Part shown: in pieces, positions 62,675-64,000 of the stretch | Layout of the letters: each line of letters begins with the position of its first letter | Position numbering within the stretch: the stretch's first letter is position 1 | Source of the DNA: Paracoccaceae bacterium | GTDB lineage: Bacteria > Pseudomonadota > Alphaproteobacteria > Rhodobacterales > Rhodobacteraceae | Direction: 5' to 3' | DNA: 64,000 bases | Assembly (NCBI GenBank): GCA_024304985.1 | Contig: JAMWZC010000008.1 | Location: 1-64,000, forward strand | Program-made: the position numbers and the translations under genes | The notes under the pieces: generated by a model | What the model was told of the DNA's origin: nothing | The model's database searches: none | What the model saw: the letters and a program-made list of their open reading frames with translations, nothing else

Positions 62675-63274
62675 TTGCGTCACAGTACGAATAATCTTGC
62701 CGCGTTGATAGGCTCGCGTATCTGCCACGATCTGATCAGCCCGATAGGCGCGATCACGAATGGGCTGGAACTGATGCAGATGTCCGGCGCGGCCCTGACG
62801 CCCGAAGTCGCACTGATCTCGGATTCGGTCGAGAATGCGAATGCGCGCATCCGCTTTTTCCGGGTGGCCTATGGGATGGCAACGGAAAATCAGTCCATGG
62901 GTCGGGCCGAGATCGTCAGCATCCTCAGGGCCGTGGCGCAAGGGGCGCGGGTCAGTTTTCACTGGGGCCCTTTGGAAAACCTGCCCCGGACAGAGGGGCG
63001 TCTGGCCTTTCTGGCACTGCAATGTTTCGAGACGGCGATGCCCTATGGCGGGCGGATCACGCTGACACGCGAAGGCAGGCTCTGGGCAATCAGCGGAACC
63101 GCCGACAAGCTGCGCCAGACGCCCGATCTATGGGCCAATCTGGAAAGTGGTGATAGCCAGATCGAAGTCAGCCCCGCCGAGGTGCAATTCGCCCTCCTCC
63201 CGGTTTTGCTGGAGGAGGCGGGCCGACGCGTCAGCCTGCGTCTGACGGAAAGCGATATCCTGATGCGGTTCTGA
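62675..63274 (+). CDS. chpT: Histidine phosphotransferase ChpT
   Basis: About 199 residues. The dimerisation helix carries the phosphorylated histidine in RICHDLISPIGAI (His 18), followed by a degenerate HATPase-like domain without ATP-binding motifs. ChpT relays phosphate from CckA to CtrA and CpdR, governing cell cycle, motility and gene transfer agents in Rhodobacterales. Two consecutive TTG codons can start it; with GGAGA upstream, 62675 has the better spacing (62672 is the alternative). No ATG is available near. Confidence 0.87.
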   Translation: MRHSTNNLAALIGSRICHDLISPIGAITNGLELMQMSGAALTPEVALISDSVENANARIRFFRVAYGMATENQSMGRAEIVSILRAVAQGARVSFHWGPLENLPRTEGRLAFLALQCFETAMPYGGRITLTREGRLWAISGTADKLRQTPDLWANLESGDSQIEVSPAEVQFALLPVLLEEAGRRVSLRLTESDILMRF

Positions 63275-63283
63275 CCGGCTGCC

Positions 63284-64000
63284 TTAACCGCGCACGGCCC
63301 CCGCACTGGTCACCAGATACTTGAAACTGGTCAGTTGTTCCGCCCCGACCGGTCCGCGCGCATGCAGCTTGCCTGTCGCAATGCCGATTTCCGCACCCAT
63401 GCCGAACTCGCCCCCATCCGCGAACTGGGTCGAGGAGTTGTGCATCAGGATCGCACTGTCCAGCCGCTCGAAGAACCGCGCCACCGCATCCGCATCCTCG
63501 GTCAGGATGCAGTCGGTATGGTTGGACCCGTATTGCCGGATATGCGCGATGGCTGCGTCGATATCATCCACCACGCGGGCGGCGATAATGCTGTCCAGAT
63601 ATTCGTGCCCCCAATCATCCTCTGTCGCGGGCACAGTGCCGGGGACATGATGCAACGCCGCATCCGCCCGCACCTCGACCCCTGCGGCCAGCAAATCGCG
63701 GATCAGATCCGCACCCAGCGTGGCCGCGATATCGCGGTGGATCAGCAGGCATTCGGCGGCCCCGCAGATCCCCGTGCGCCGGGTCTTTGCGTTCAGAACC
63801 ACACGCCGCGCCAGATCGGGATCGGCCTTGGCATCCACGAAAATATGCACGATCCCCTCCAGATGGGCAAAGACCGGCACCCGCGCCTCGCGCTGCACCA
63901 GACCGACCAGCCCCTTGCCACCGCGTGGCACGATCACGTCAATCCATGCGGTCATGCGCAACATGGCGCTGACCGCCTCGCGGTCGCGGGTCGGGACCAA
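63284..64000 (-). CDS. proA: Gamma-glutamyl phosphate reductase, 3' part (gene continues beyond the window)
   Basis: 238 C-terminal residues are visible, about 55 percent of a normal 420-residue ProA. It reduces gamma-glutamyl phosphate to glutamate semialdehyde in proline synthesis. Seen here: [14 protein letters not shown], the catalytic cysteine in [29 protein letters not shown] and the C-terminal [25 protein letters not shown]. The frame is open at the right edge, so the start is outside. Convergent with chpT, nine bases apart. Confidence 0.95.
   Translation of the reverse strand: MVPTRDREAVSAMLRMTAWIDVIVPRGGKGLVGLVQREARVPVFAHLEGIVHIFVDAKADPDLARRVVLNAKTRRTGICGAAECLLIHRDIAATLGADLIRDLLAAGVEVRADAALHHVPGTVPATEDDWGHEYLDSIIAARVVDDIDAAIAHIRQYGSNHTDCILTEDADAVARFFERLDSAILMHNSSTQFADGGEFGMGAEIGIATGKLHARGPVGAEQLTSFKYLVTSAGAVRG

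Overview
The window is a stretch of chromosome from a marine-type alphaproteobacterium of the order Rhodobacterales (Roseobacter group). I base this on the high GC content with strongly GC-biased third codon positions, on gene neighbourhoods typical of that order (iscR-iscS-sufB-sufCD-sufS, olsBA beside chpT, gamma-carbonic anhydrase/gmk/yicC, usg beside gyrA), on an IscR without cluster cysteines, and on a TGA-N9-TCA 'iron-Rhodo box'. About 59 protein genes, one tRNA and two gene remnants are visible. Nearly all of it is housekeeping chromosome; no CRISPR array, intact prophage or insertion sequence was seen.

Layout. 1-9.2 kb: an FAD amine/amino-acid oxidase, glutaryl-CoA dehydrogenase with a divergent LysR regulator and a large inverted repeat between them, a soluble PhoR-like kinase behind a Met/Cys PLP enzyme, the gamma-CA/gmk/yicC operon and a PAS protein. 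9.2-18.3 kb: class II DAHP synthase, a GlxA/GbdR-type regulator, a PQQ-type sugar dehydrogenase and a complete branched-chain amino acid ABC transporter (SBP, LivG, LivF, LivH, LivM). 18.3-28 kb: a HerA-like ATPase, an IalB-family protein, an envelope block (KAS, ACP, LpxD, L,D-transpeptidase, DUF882 protein) and a fused membrane/spermidine-synthase-like protein. 28-34.5 kb: one minus-strand catabolic cluster of TAXI-TRAP binding protein, fused TRAP permease, acyl-CoA ligase and ThDP enzyme.

34.5-35.9 kb is the only accessory-looking stretch. It lies at the 3' side of tRNA-Arg(CCG) and holds a frameshifted, truncated DUF932 (plasmid/phage-type) gene and a startless open frame, so it looks like the scar of a tRNA-integrated element. 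36-45.7 kb is the iron-sulfur assembly operon, read leftward from iscR to sufS. It carries six extra genes: FkbM methyltransferase, DUF486, YbjQ, a methyltransferase-like protein and two Yip1-like membrane proteins. Upstream of iscR is a good promoter whose -35/spacer and -10 are each covered by an inverted repeat. 45.8-64 kb: a hydrolase and an HD phosphohydrolase, mfd, hemB, a SYLF lipoprotein, usg, gyrA, an M32 carboxypeptidase, ctaA, trmJ, a ThiE-like protein, the ornithine-lipid genes olsB-olsA, DUF3553, chpT and the 3' part of proA.

The most interesting points are the expanded suf operon with its doubly overlapped promoter and unusual IscR, the eroded element at tRNA-Arg, the substrate-unknown TAXI-TRAP/ligase/ThDP cluster, two orphan terminators in a gene-free stretch before ialB (candidate small RNAs), and a dispersed 22-base intergenic motif. 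I did not find a clearly new defence or mobile system.
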